Source: an uncultured beta proteobacterium (GTDB lineage Bacteria; Pseudomonadota; Gammaproteobacteria; Burkholderiales; Burkholderiaceae). From it: a stretch of DNA of 14,483 bases. How positions within the stretch are numbered: the first letter of the stretch is position 1; every line of letters starts with the position of its first letter. The stretch spans positions 1 to 14,483 of the forward strand of contig CAITHY010000158.1 of NCBI GenBank assembly GCA_903892315.1. The letters are read 5' to 3'. Shown one piece after another: positions 7,528-14,483 of the stretch. The notes under the pieces were generated by a model. That model was not told where the DNA came from, ran no database searches, and saw only the letters and a program-made list of their open reading frames with translations. The translations under genes were made by a program, and so were the position numbers.

Positions 7528-8832
7528 ATGCTTGAAAAGCTAGCAAAAGCCCGTTACTTTTCCCGCGTTACCGGCGCGGTCAATCGACTTATTTCTGAGC
7601 GCGGTGAATCTAATGCCGTCAGTATGGCTGATGATGTGATCCACAATTATCGCAAGCTCTCTAAAGACCAACATTCTAAATTTTTCAATTTTCTCTTTGA
7701 AAAACTCAATCCCGATGCTGCTGCCGTCATGGCTGCCGCACAAAATTTTTCAGCAGAAGCGAGTGCGCGCAATTACATTAAATTGCAACGAGTGACTGAG
7801 CCGCCAAGGCAAGAATTGTTTCGTCGACTAAATCGCGCTACTAATGGAACTGCTGCGTTAGTGGGTATGCGTCGTGATCTGTTGCAATTATTGGAAAAGC
7901 AACCCGAGTTAACTGCAGTGGATTTTGACTTACGTCACCTCCTGTCATCTTGGTTTAATCCAGGATTTCTGAAGATGCATCGGGTGGATTGGAAGTCGCC
8001 TGCAGAGGTTTTAGAAAAGCTCATTCAGCATGAAGCTGTTCATGCAATTGATGGCTGGGATGACCTGCGCCGCCGCTTGCAGCCTGATCGTAGATGTTTT
8101 GCCTTCTTCCATCCGCAACTTCCAAATGAGCCTTTGATCTTCGTTGAAGTGGCTCTTTTGCCGGAAATCCCAGCCGTGATTACGCCTTTGGTGGATAAGA
8201 AGGCAGAGACAGTTCATCAGACCTCACAATATAAAGTAGCTGCTTTTTATTCGATTAGTAACTGCGAGCCTGGCTTGCGCGGCGTTTCAATGGGTAACTT
8301 CTTGATTAAGCGTGTTGCCGAGCAACTACATGCAGAATTCCCTGGTCTCAAAACCTTTGTCACGCTATCGCCTATTCCAGGTTTTATTGACTGGGTAGCT
8401 GCTGGTGCAGATATTGCTGGCGAAAAGACTGGCACTCAACTCAAGCCGGCAATTCGTACAGCGCGGGAGCAATCCTTGGAAGTGCTGGGACTTGCTAATC
8501 GCTCTTGGCCCGAGCGTTTAAGTGCTGGCTGGCATCCAGACAATGCTACTGAAAAAGAAAAAGCCGCTTTACTATGTCTTGCAAGTATTTACTTGGCCTT
8601 AGGTTCTGCTGGTCGTAACGGTAATCCGGTTGCTAAGTTTCACTTGGGCAATGGCGCTAAGCTTCATCAAATTAACTGGGCTGGAGATCTCTCTCGCAAA
8701 GGTTTAAGGCAGTCAGCGTCACTCATGGTTAATTATTTATATGATCTTTCCGCTGTTGAGGAAAATCATGAGCGCTTTACGCATGGAGAAATTGATTATT
8801 CGCGTGCGGTTGGCCGATTAATGCAGGCCTAG
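7528..8832 (+). CDS. matA: Malonyl-CoA decarboxylase
   Basis: Converts malonyl-CoA to acetyl-CoA and CO2 in the cytoplasm (EC 4.1.1.9), the final step of malonate breakdown by the MatAB route. 434 residues, close to the usual bacterial length. The N-terminal helical domain spans roughly 1-135. The GNAT-like catalytic domain follows, with FFHPQLPNEPLIFVEVAL (193-210), FYSISNCEPGLRGVSMGNFL (240-259), TLSPIPGF (279-286, S281) and PVAKFHLGNGAKLHQINW (367-384, H372). S281 and H372 correspond, by my alignment from memory, to the catalytic Ser329 and His423 of human MLYCD. The peroxisomal SKL tail of the animal enzyme is absent, as expected. The ATG has only a weak GAGAGA ribosome binding site. It is the first gene of the operon, after the three palindromes, and 131 bases before the TRAP genes. 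The name matA follows the Rhizobium nomenclature. Confidence 0.93.
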   Translation: MLEKLAKARYFSRVTGAVNRLISERGESNAVSMADDVIHNYRKLSKDQHSKFFNFLFEKLNPDAAAVMAAAQNFSAEASARNYIKLQRVTEPPRQELFRRLNRATNGTAALVGMRRDLLQLLEKQPELTAVDFDLRHLLSSWFNPGFLKMHRVDWKSPAEVLEKLIQHEAVHAIDGWDDLRRRLQPDRRCFAFFHPQLPNEPLIFVEVALLPEIPAVITPLVDKKAETVHQTSQYKVAAFYSISNCEPGLRGVSMGNFLIKRVAEQLHAEFPGLKTFVTLSPIPGFIDWVAAGADIAGEKTGTQLKPAIRTAREQSLEVLGLANRSWPERLSAGWHPDNATEKEKAALLCLASIYLALGSAGRNGNPVAKFHLGNGAKLHQINWAGDLSRKGLRQSASLMVNYLYDLSAVEENHERFTHGEIDYSRAVGRLMQA

Positions 8833-8854
8833 AAATATATTTTTGGAGGAGAGG

Positions 8855-8891
8855 CTCTAAAAGCAGAATTCAGAGAATATTCGCTTTAGAG
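8855..8891 (+). other. Intercistronic hairpin between the decarboxylase and TRAP genes
   Basis: CTCTAAAAGC (8855-8864) pairs with GCTTTAGAG (8883-8891) with one bulged A. The 18-base loop itself contains short self-complementary GAAT/ATTC. There is no T-run after it, so it is more likely an mRNA processing or stabilising element than a terminator. An orphan purine-rich run GGAGGAGAGG (8845-8854) sits just before it with no start codon at a suitable distance. I see no convincing separate promoter for the TRAP genes in this 131-base gap. Confidence 0.35.
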
Positions 8892-8963
8892 TATGTGGCA
8901 AGGAAGCAGACACTAAGATCTGACCGTATTATGCAGTCTATAAAACACTACTAGGAGAACAAT

Positions 8964-10031
8964 ATGAGCAATGAATTGAAATCTGGGTCCAATAAGCCAA
9001 ATGCTTTGCGTCGCCAATTATTAGCGGGATCTGCAGCGTTGCCTTTAGCTGGCGTTGTGGGTTATAGCCCTGCATCAAAGGCTCAAGGCGCAACTAAAAC
9101 CTTGAACATCTCACATCAGTTTCCTGGTGGAACTATTCAAGCGGGCGATTTTCGTGATCGTCTCTGCCGTAAATTTGCTGAATCTGTTGAAAAACGTACT
9201 AAAGGCGCACTGAAGTTTCAGGTATACCCAGGCTCATCGTTGATGAAAACGAATGCTCAGTTCAGCGCAATGCGTAAGGGTGCCTTAGATATTTCATTGT
9301 TCCCAATGCCATACGCTGGTGGAGAAGTTCCTGAGTTGAACATTGGCTTGATGCCGGCGTTGGTTACTAGTTACGAGCAGGCTGCTAAATGGAAGACTGC
9401 TGAAGTAGGTAAGATGTTGACAAAAATACTAGAAGACAAAGGGGTTGTTCTCTTGAGTTGGGTTTGGCAAGCCGGTGGCGTGGCAAGCAGAAGCAAGTCG
9501 ATTGTCCTGCCAGAGGATGTTAAGGGGATGAAGATTCGTGGCGGTAGTCGTGAGTTCGACTTGATGCTCAAGGCAGCAGGGGCTTCAGTGATCTCATTGC
9601 CCTCTAACGAGATCTACGCGGCTATGCAAACCGGCGCAATGGATGCGGCTTACACATCTTCCACAAGCTTTATGTCATTTAAGTTAGAAGAGTTGGCCAA
9701 AGCATTTACTAGTGCTCGCCAAAAATCGTATTGGTTCATGCTTGAGCCATTGATGATGTCCAAGCAAATCTTTGATGCTTTGCCAAAAGATCAGCGTGAT
9801 GCCCTCATGGCTGCTGGTGCCGAGATGGAAAAGTTTGGACTCGAAGCTGCAAAAGATGATGACAAGACTGCAGCCTTGGCTTACGCAAGAGCTGGCAGCA
9901 AAGTCACAGACGTCGATGCAGCAATTGTGGACAAGTGGAGAGCGGTTGCACGTGACAGCGCCTGGAAAGACTACGCAGAGAAGAATGAAAGCTGCGCAGC
10001 ATTGCTAAAAGCAGCGGAAAAAGTGACCTAA
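8964..10031 (+). CDS. TRAP transporter periplasmic solute-binding subunit (DctP/MatP-like, probably malonate)
   Basis: Extracytoplasmic binding protein of a tripartite ATP-independent periplasmic transporter, 355 residues. The N-terminus is a long signal peptide with a twin-arginine-like motif LRRQLLAGS (R16, R17), a hydrophobic core, and probable cleavage after SKA (residue 40). This suggests export by Tat rather than Sec. The DctP-family core is clear: GMKIRGGSREFDLMLKAAGA (188-207) holds R192, the arginine that usually binds the substrate carboxylate. SNEIYAAMQTGAMDAAYTS follows. The ribosome binding site AGGAG lies just before the ATG. Substrate is inferred from its place between malonyl-CoA decarboxylase and malonyl-CoA synthetase; TRAP malonate transporters (MatPQM) are known in rhizobia. 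DctQ and DctM follow immediately. Confidence 0.9.
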   Translation: MSNELKSGSNKPNALRRQLLAGSAALPLAGVVGYSPASKAQGATKTLNISHQFPGGTIQAGDFRDRLCRKFAESVEKRTKGALKFQVYPGSSLMKTNAQFSAMRKGALDISLFPMPYAGGEVPELNIGLMPALVTSYEQAAKWKTAEVGKMLTKILEDKGVVLLSWVWQAGGVASRSKSIVLPEDVKGMKIRGGSREFDLMLKAAGASVISLPSNEIYAAMQTGAMDAAYTSSTSFMSFKLEELAKAFTSARQKSYWFMLEPLMMSKQIFDALPKDQRDALMAAGAEMEKFGLEAAKDDDKTAALAYARAGSKVTDVDAAIVDKWRAVARDSAWKDYAEKNESCAALLKAAEKVT

Positions 10032-10034
10032 ATC

Positions 10035-10541
10035 ATGACTCAATTATTACAAGCGGCAGACCGCTTCATGTCTGGTATGAATAAGCTGATGGTGTTGTTT
10101 GGATCATTGGCCCTGGTGGCTGCTTCATTCATCTTGAGTTATAGCGTTGCTTCAAGGGCATTTTTTGGAGCAACGACTGACTGGCAAGATGAGGCTGCCG
10201 TATTTTGCTTGGTAGGTGCTACTTTCCTTTGTGGCGCTTACGTTCAGCAAATTCGCGGACATGTGGGTATTTCAGCGATTTCTACGATGCTGCCTAAAGC
10301 GATCAATCGCTTAAGAGTGTTGATTATTGATATTGCCTCATGTGCCTTCTGTGCATTCTTTGCATGGAAGTCATGGACTTTGTTTCATGAAGCGTGGGTT
10401 GATGGTCAAGTAACCTCATCTTCATGGGCTCCACCGCTGTGGATTCCCTACATCATGATGTCTATTGGTATGACTTTGTTAGCGTTTCAGATTTTGCTCC
10501 AAGCGTTTGGAGATGTTGTTCATCCAGGCGAAGGGGAATAA
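10035..10541 (+). CDS. TRAP transporter small membrane subunit (DctQ/MatQ-like)
   Basis: Small integral membrane subunit of the same TRAP transporter, 168 residues with four predicted helices near 18-38, 54-70, 91-112 and 132-155, as in the DctQ family. DWQDEAAVF (49-57) and the loop QIRGHVGI (71-78) match the family pattern. It joins the large DctM subunit in the inner membrane and helps dock the binding protein. The ATG comes three bases after the binding-protein stop, and its own stop is two bases before the DctM start, so the three genes are translationally close-packed. Substrate, presumed malonate, is from context only. Confidence 0.9.
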   Translation: MTQLLQAADRFMSGMNKLMVLFGSLALVAASFILSYSVASRAFFGATTDWQDEAAVFCLVGATFLCGAYVQQIRGHVGISAISTMLPKAINRLRVLIIDIASCAFCAFFAWKSWTLFHEAWVDGQVTSSSWAPPLWIPYIMMSIGMTLLAFQILLQAFGDVVHPGEGE

Positions 10542-10543
10542 GT

Positions 10544-11902
10544 ATGTCAATCACGATATTAGGATTGCTGTTTGCAGCAGTTACCTTATTGGTAATGTTT
10601 TCAGGAATGCCCATCTCATTTGCGTTGGGCTCAGTAGCAGTGATCTTTATGGTGTTCTTTATGCCTGCATCCTCATTGGATACAGTGACTCAGAACGTCT
10701 ACGAAGAGATGGCTAGCATCACCTTGCTCTCGATTCCGCTCTTTATCTTAAAAGGGGCGGCGATCGGACGTTCACGCGCCGGTCAAGATTTGTATGAAGC
10801 TCTGCACGTTTGGCTTGGTAAGGTTCCAGGCGGCTTAGGCGTTGCTAACGTGTTAGCCTGTGCTTTGTTTGCTGCGATGGCGGGCTCCAGTCCTGCAACG
10901 TGTTCGGCTATTGGCAGCGCTGGTATTCCAGAGATGCGTAAGCGTGGTTACTCACCAGGATTGGCGGCAGGCATTATTGCTGCTGGTGGAACCTTAGGCA
11001 TTCTGTTGCCACCTTCCATCACGATGATTTTGTATTCAGTTGCTGCAGAACAATCATTGGGGCGTTTATTCCTTGCTGGTATTGGCCCTGGCCTGATGTT
11101 GGTATTGTTCTTCTCGATCTACACCGTGTATCGTTTCCGTAAAGAATACAACCTGGCCTTAGAAGCTGTGAAGGTTGGCGCTCCAAGTCAACCGATCTTG
11201 GAACGTCACACCTACACCATGCAGCAGAAGATGAGTTCTCTGCCACGTGTCCTGCCTTTCTTAGTGTTATTGATTGGTGTCATGATTGCGCTCTACGGAG
11301 GCTATGCAACACCATCTGAAACTGCAGGCCTTGGCGCTATTTTGGCGTTTGCATTGATTGCTGGTATTTACAAGATGTGGCGAATTAAGGATTTGTCGCC
11401 ATTGCTCAATGCCACCATTAAAGAATCCACAATGCTGATGTTCATCATTGGAATGTCTTTGTTGTTTTCCAATGTGATGAGCCATTTACACCTCAGCCAG
11501 TCAGCTGCGCAAGCGATTGTTGATCTCGGCTTTGGACGTTGGGGATTATTGGCCGCCATTTTGATTTTGGTCGTGATCTTGGGCTTCTTCTTGCCACCGG
11601 TCTCTATTATTTTGATGACTGCACCAATTTTCTTGCCACCATTAAGAGCTGCTGGATTTGATTTGGTTTGGTTTGGAGTGGTCATGACTATCGTGATGGA
11701 GACGGGTTTAATACATCCACCGGTGGGCCTCAATATCTTCGTAATCAAAAACATCGCACCCGATATTTCTTTAAATGAAATTATCTGGGGGGTTTTCCCA
11801 TTTGTAATCATCATGATTCTCTCCGTTGTATTGCTTTGCTTTGTGCCAGAGATTGCTACAGGGTTATCTGATTTGGTAATGGGTGTGGCCAAGGCGCATT
11901 GA
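10544..11902 (+). CDS. TRAP transporter large membrane subunit (DctM/MatM-like)
   Basis: Main translocating subunit of the TRAP system, driving solute import with the sodium gradient. 452 residues from the chosen start MSITILGLL, with about a dozen hydrophobic helices. Typical DctM elements include PLFILKGAAIGRS (65-77), the GSSPATCSAIG stretch (114-124) and GTLGILLPPSI (149-159), which surround the ion and substrate sites in the family, and a C-terminal ETGLIHPPVGLN segment. The open frame extends upstream to 10424 inside dctQ. The start at 10544 is preferred because it has GGGGA upstream, follows the DctQ stop by two bases and matches the family's hydrophobic N-terminus. The upstream 40 residues look like out-of-frame dctQ sequence. 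Confidence 0.93.
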   Translation: MSITILGLLFAAVTLLVMFSGMPISFALGSVAVIFMVFFMPASSLDTVTQNVYEEMASITLLSIPLFILKGAAIGRSRAGQDLYEALHVWLGKVPGGLGVANVLACALFAAMAGSSPATCSAIGSAGIPEMRKRGYSPGLAAGIIAAGGTLGILLPPSITMILYSVAAEQSLGRLFLAGIGPGLMLVLFFSIYTVYRFRKEYNLALEAVKVGAPSQPILERHTYTMQQKMSSLPRVLPFLVLLIGVMIALYGGYATPSETAGLGAILAFALIAGIYKMWRIKDLSPLLNATIKESTMLMFIIGMSLLFSNVMSHLHLSQSAAQAIVDLGFGRWGLLAAILILVVILGFFLPPVSIILMTAPIFLPPLRAAGFDLVWFGVVMTIVMETGLIHPPVGLNIFVIKNIAPDISLNEIIWGVFPFVIIMILSVVLLCFVPEIATGLSDLVMGVAKAH

Positions 11903-11942
11903 TTGCAGTATTGATAAAAACTTTAGTCTTATAGGAAATTTC

Positions 11943-13466
11943 ATGAATTTATATGCACTCTTGGAAAAAGGTTTTCCAAAAGATAAAAAAGCGTGCGCTC
12001 TCGAGACTCACGACGGCCTTTATTACTCTTGGGGTGACCTGGAGTCGGCAACCGCTAAGCTTGCCAATTTACTGGTTAGCCTCAAGCTTCCAAAAGGAGC
12101 AAGGGTTGCAGTACAGGTTGAGAAGTCTCCTGAGGCACTTTTTCTTTATCTAGCAACGATTCGTGCTGGCTACGTATATTTACCATTGAATACCGCTTAT
12201 CAGTCAGCTGAAATCCAGTACTTCCTGGAGAATGCTGAACCAGCAGTAGTTGTCTGCAGCAGCAAGAATCTCTCTTGGGTATCTAAGGTGGCTTCCGAGG
12301 CTGGTACTAAGCAGGTATTTACGCTGGACGAGAATCGTACAGGCACTTTATTAGATCGTGCAGCAAGCCTAAGCGATAAATTCAAAACAGTTCCTGCAAA
12401 AGACGATGATCTTGCAGCGATTTTGTATACCTCCGGTACAACTGGTCGCAGTAAAGGTGCGATGCTTACTCATCAGAACCTTGGTAGCAATGCCCAAGTA
12501 TTGCAAAAGTTCTGGGGCTGGAAAAAAGGTGATGTACTACTTCACGCTTTGCCTATCTTCCACGTACATGGATTGTTTGTTGCGGCTCACGGCGCTTTGA
12601 TTAATGGCAGCAAAATGATTTGGTTGCCACGTTTGGATACTGCGCAGCTGATTAAACATATGCCGCAGTCTACGGTGATGATGGGCGTTCCTACATTCTA
12701 TGTACGCCTATTGGCCGATCAAGGGTTCGACAAAAAAGTAGCGCGCAATATGCGTCTATTTGTTTCTGGTTCAGCCCCATTGTTAACTGAAACATTTAAT
12801 ACCTTTAAAGAAGTGATTGGCCAACCGATTCTTGAGCGTTATGGTATGAGTGAGACGGTGATGTTGGTTTCCAATCCTTACAAAGGAAAGCGTGTAGGCG
12901 GTTCAGTAGGTCTGCCATTGCCTGGCGTTAAGGTGCGTGTAGTGGATGAAGACAACAAGCCATGCAAAGTCAATGAAATTGGCAGTATTCAAGTGAAGGG
13001 CCCGAATGTATTTAAGGGCTACTGGCGTATGCCTGAAAAGACTGCTGAAGAGTTCACAAAAGATGGTTGGTTCAAGACTGGCGACGTAGGTCGTTGGGGA
13101 GGTGATGCCAATGGCGGCAAGGCACCTAATGACTATTTATGCATCGTTGGTCGTAGCAAGGACTTGATTATCTCTGGCGGCTATAACGTCTATCCAAAAG
13201 AAATCGAAAGCTTTATCGATGACATGACTGGTGTTGATGAGAGTGCTGTGATTGGTATTCCGCATCCTGATTTTGGCGAGGCAGTGATGGCGGTGGTTGT
13301 GCCTAAGGCTGGAGCAAAACTGAATGCAGAAGCAATGATTGCTACTTTGAAAACACAAATTGCGAACTTTAAGATTCCAAAGCGTGTGGTGATTGTTACC
13401 GATTTACCTCGTAACGCTATGGGTAAGGTACAAAAGAATATTTTGCGTCAGCAGTACACAGCTTAA
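11943..13466 (+). CDS. matB: Malonyl-CoA synthetase MatB
   Basis: ATP-dependent acyl-adenylate enzyme that joins malonate to coenzyme A, supplying malonyl-CoA to the decarboxylase at the operon start. 507 residues, the normal size. ANL-superfamily motifs are in order: LYTSGTTGRSKG (161-172), LPIFHVHGLFVA (203-214), ERYGMSET (298-305), KTGDVG (378-383), VGRSKDLIISGGYNVYPKE (402-420) and the catalytic lysine in NAMGKVQK (491-498, K495). The PIFHVHGL motif and context favour MatB over a general fatty acyl-CoA ligase; human ACSF3 is a homologue. The frame is open from 11883, but the ATG at 11943 has AGGAAA upstream and starts at the family N-terminus. A glycine-rich stretch (about 384-396) makes the segment between two motifs longer than I expect. 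It ends adjacent to the convergent TSUP gene, without a spacer. Confidence 0.92.
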   Translation: MNLYALLEKGFPKDKKACALETHDGLYYSWGDLESATAKLANLLVSLKLPKGARVAVQVEKSPEALFLYLATIRAGYVYLPLNTAYQSAEIQYFLENAEPAVVVCSSKNLSWVSKVASEAGTKQVFTLDENRTGTLLDRAASLSDKFKTVPAKDDDLAAILYTSGTTGRSKGAMLTHQNLGSNAQVLQKFWGWKKGDVLLHALPIFHVHGLFVAAHGALINGSKMIWLPRLDTAQLIKHMPQSTVMMGVPTFYVRLLADQGFDKKVARNMRLFVSGSAPLLTETFNTFKEVIGQPILERYGMSETVMLVSNPYKGKRVGGSVGLPLPGVKVRVVDEDNKPCKVNEIGSIQVKGPNVFKGYWRMPEKTAEEFTKDGWFKTGDVGRWGGDANGGKAPNDYLCIVGRSKDLIISGGYNVYPKEIESFIDDMTGVDESAVIGIPHPDFGEAVMAVVVPKAGAKLNAEAMIATLKTQIANFKIPKRVVIVTDLPRNAMGKVQKNILRQQYTA

Positions 13467-14285
13467 TTAAAAGCCGAATGCCTTGCGGCTTTCATTAAAC
13501 ATGAAGGCTGCAAGGAAAAAAAGCATGATGCCAAAAACGCGTTTGAGTTGAGCAATATCGAGTTTTCTGGCCATCTTTGCACCTAATGGTGCAGTAAAAA
13601 TACTGACCGTCACAATGCATGCTACTGCTGGCAAATAAACAAAGCCCAAGGATCCTGCGGGAAGGTTGGGGTTGCTCCAGCTTCCATACATATAACCCAG
13701 TGTTGCTGCTGCTGCAATTGGGAAGCCCAGGCCAGATGAAGTAGCCATTGCTGTATGTGGCTTAACGTTGCACCAAAGCATAAACGGCACGGTAATAAAT
13801 GCGCCACCAGCGCCCACTAAACTGGCAAGTGCGCCAGCAAAGGTACCAAAAGAAAATAAGCCAAACGTACCAGGCAGGTCTCTGCCTGCCTTAGGTTTCT
13901 TATTGAGTAGCATCTGAATTGAGGTGTAAACAATAAAGACTGCAAAGAAGAACGAGAGCCATGAGGTTTTGAGTGCCTCAAACAATTCACTACCACCAAT
14001 AAGTCCGCCAAAAATCATTCCGGGGCTTAAGGAGGCAACCAGCTTCCAATCAATTGAGCCATGTTTGTGATGGGCCCAAATTGCCGAGGTAGTTGTAAAC
14101 AGAATGGTGGCCATTCCAGTGGCAATAGCCATGTGCACGATGACTTCTTGACTAAATCCAAGATGATTAAATACCAGGATCATGAAGGGCACCAGAATCA
14201 TGCCGCCACCAATGCCGAGTAGGCCAGCCAAGTAGCCTGAGATGGCACCGCACAACATTAACATCAAGATATCGCTTAGTAACAT
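13467..14285 (-). CDS. TSUP family membrane transporter (TauE/SafE, sulfite exporter-like)
   Basis: Integral membrane permease of 272 residues with about eight helices and the two-fold internal repeat of the family: GIGGGMILVPF (24-34) and GAGGAFITVPF (158-168). Members export or import small sulfur or organic anions such as sulfite, sulfoacetate or taurine-related compounds. The substrate here cannot be told from sequence. Its ATG (14285-14283) follows the 6S RNA 3' end by a few bases, and its likely ribosome binding site GGGG (14294-14291) lies at the edge of that RNA. It probably shares the 6S transcript. The stop codon abuts the convergent matB stop. A role in sulfur metabolism alongside the distant cysB is speculative. 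Confidence 0.9.
   Translation of the reverse strand: MLLSDILMLMLCGAISGYLAGLLGIGGGMILVPFMILVFNHLGFSQEVIVHMAIATGMATILFTTTSAIWAHHKHGSIDWKLVASLSPGMIFGGLIGGSELFEALKTSWLSFFFAVFIVYTSIQMLLNKKPKAGRDLPGTFGLFSFGTFAGALASLVGAGGAFITVPFMLWCNVKPHTAMATSSGLGFPIAAAATLGYMYGSWSNPNLPAGSLGFVYLPAVACIVTVSIFTAPLGAKMARKLDIAQLKRVFGIMLFFLAAFMFNESRKAFGF
13470..13492. terminator. Candidate bidirectional terminator at the matB/TSUP junction
   Basis: AAAGCCG (13470-13476) and CGGCTTT (13486-13492) form a perfect seven-base stem with a nine-base loop. On the minus strand the stem is followed by a T-rich tail (CGGCTTTTAATT), suitable for ending the TSUP transcript. On the plus strand it is followed by TTTCATT, a weaker tail that could end the malonate operon four bases after the matB stop. 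The element lies inside the last eight codons of the TSUP gene, so coding and termination functions overlap. Confidence 0.6.
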
Positions 14286-14289
14286 GAAT

Positions 14290-14473
14290 TCCCCGCCTTG
14301 GCCGCTAGGCCATCATCCTGAACCCTAAGGTTCAAGGTGGAGCGGCTACTCTGCTTCGGGTGCATTAAGAGGCTCAGGGAGTAACCAAGTCTAAGTTGGC
14401 ACTGTGAACTTGCAAAACGCTCACGCCCACAAGGTAAAGATCGTTCCGGATGCTTGCGCATCGGTTCAAGGAA
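14290..14473 (-). ncRNA. ssrS: 6S RNA (SsrS)
   Basis: Small RNA that mimics an open promoter and holds the sigma-70 RNA polymerase in stationary phase. Recognised by fold and by conserved pieces close to the E. coli RNA. On the minus strand the closing stem pairs CCTTG (14471-14467) with CAAGG (14300-14296), CCG with CGG, GC with GC, and CATCC (14452-14448) with GGATG (14318-14314). A central bubble follows; its 3' side carries the small hairpin CTTGAACC-TTA-GGGTTCAGG (14336-14317), as in E. coli. The apical arm starts with GTGGGCG (14430-14424) pairing CGCTCCAC (14344-14337) and continues through TTTTGC/GCAGAG and GTGC/GCAC to a terminal GGTT/AGCC hairpin. Length, about 180 bases, is right. 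Exact ends are estimates. zapA often lies upstream of ssrS, but only ten bases remain here and no zapA coding can be called. Confidence 0.82.
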
Positions 14474-14483
14474 CTATTGGCCT

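Noticed and set aside
8893..8916. Seven-codon ORF (MWQGSRH) between the decarboxylase and the TRAP genes
   Set aside because: The GGAGGAGAGG run is about 40 bases upstream of its ATG, too far to serve it, and the ORF has no other support.
10424..10543. 40-codon N-terminal extension of the TRAP large subunit
   Set aside because: The extension is an out-of-frame reading of dctQ with unlike composition (VWRCCSSRRRG). The ATG at 10544 has a ribosome binding site and gives the family N-terminus.
11368..11892. 174-codon minus-strand frame over the TRAP large subunit
   Set aside because: Antisense shadow of a hydrophobic, well-conserved gene. The translation is low-complexity (Ile, Lys, Thr, Asn), with no family resemblance.
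11883..11942. 20-codon N-terminal extension of MatB
   Set aside because: It begins inside the preceding TRAP gene and lacks a ribosome binding site. The ATG at 11943 is preceded by AGGAAA and matches the family start.
14448..14471. GATGC-GCAA-GCATC local hairpin read as a terminator of an upstream gene
   Set aside because: No T-run follows on either strand. The same bases fit better as the 5' arm of the 6S RNA closing stem, pairing with 14296-14318.

Overview
The window looks like chromosomal DNA of a betaproteobacterium of the order Burkholderiales, most likely a Polynucleobacter-type freshwater bacterium. The evidence is protein character, a fairly low GC content judged by eye, and gene order: lptFG divergent from pepA-holC, and 6S RNA directly upstream of a TauE/SafE-type gene. 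The genus is an inference; no database was searched. The genes are dense, with no insertion sequence, phage, CRISPR or plasmid signature, and no intergenic gap over 300 bases.

Left part (1-5700), housekeeping. A tRNA-Leu(CAA) is followed by three minus-strand genes, transcribed in the order lptF, lptG, cysB. LptF and LptG form the membrane half of the lipopolysaccharide export machine, and CysB is the LysR-type sulfur regulator. Divergent from lptF is the plus-strand run pepA (M17 leucyl aminopeptidase), holC (DNA polymerase III chi) and lgt (prolipoprotein diacylglyceryl transferase). The 156-base pepA/lptF spacer holds a possible 12-residue leader ORF with a strong ribosome binding site.

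Centre (6481-13466), malonate module. A LysR regulator resembling MdcR lies 7 bases after lgt. Next is a 138-base control region carrying three near-contiguous perfect inverted repeats. It is followed by malonyl-CoA decarboxylase, a three-gene TRAP transporter (periplasmic binding protein, small and large membrane subunits) and malonyl-CoA synthetase (MatB). Read together: malonate is bound in the periplasm, imported by the sodium-driven TRAP system, activated by MatB to malonyl-CoA and decarboxylated to acetyl-CoA. The combination is notable because an MdcR-type regulator normally accompanies the multi-subunit malonate decarboxylase (mdc), which is absent here.

Right end (13467-14483), minus strand. 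An eight-helix TSUP (TauE/SafE) permease converges on matB with no spacer. Its start codon sits a few bases after the 3' end of a complete 6S RNA gene (ssrS), recognised by a rod-like fold of the usual length. A hairpin at the matB/TSUP junction can act as a terminator in both directions.

The items most worth follow-up are the operator array before the malonate operon, the MdcR/MatAB hybrid, the hairpin that would mask the cysB ribosome binding site, and the 6S RNA-TSUP junction. Nothing here is clearly a wholly new system.
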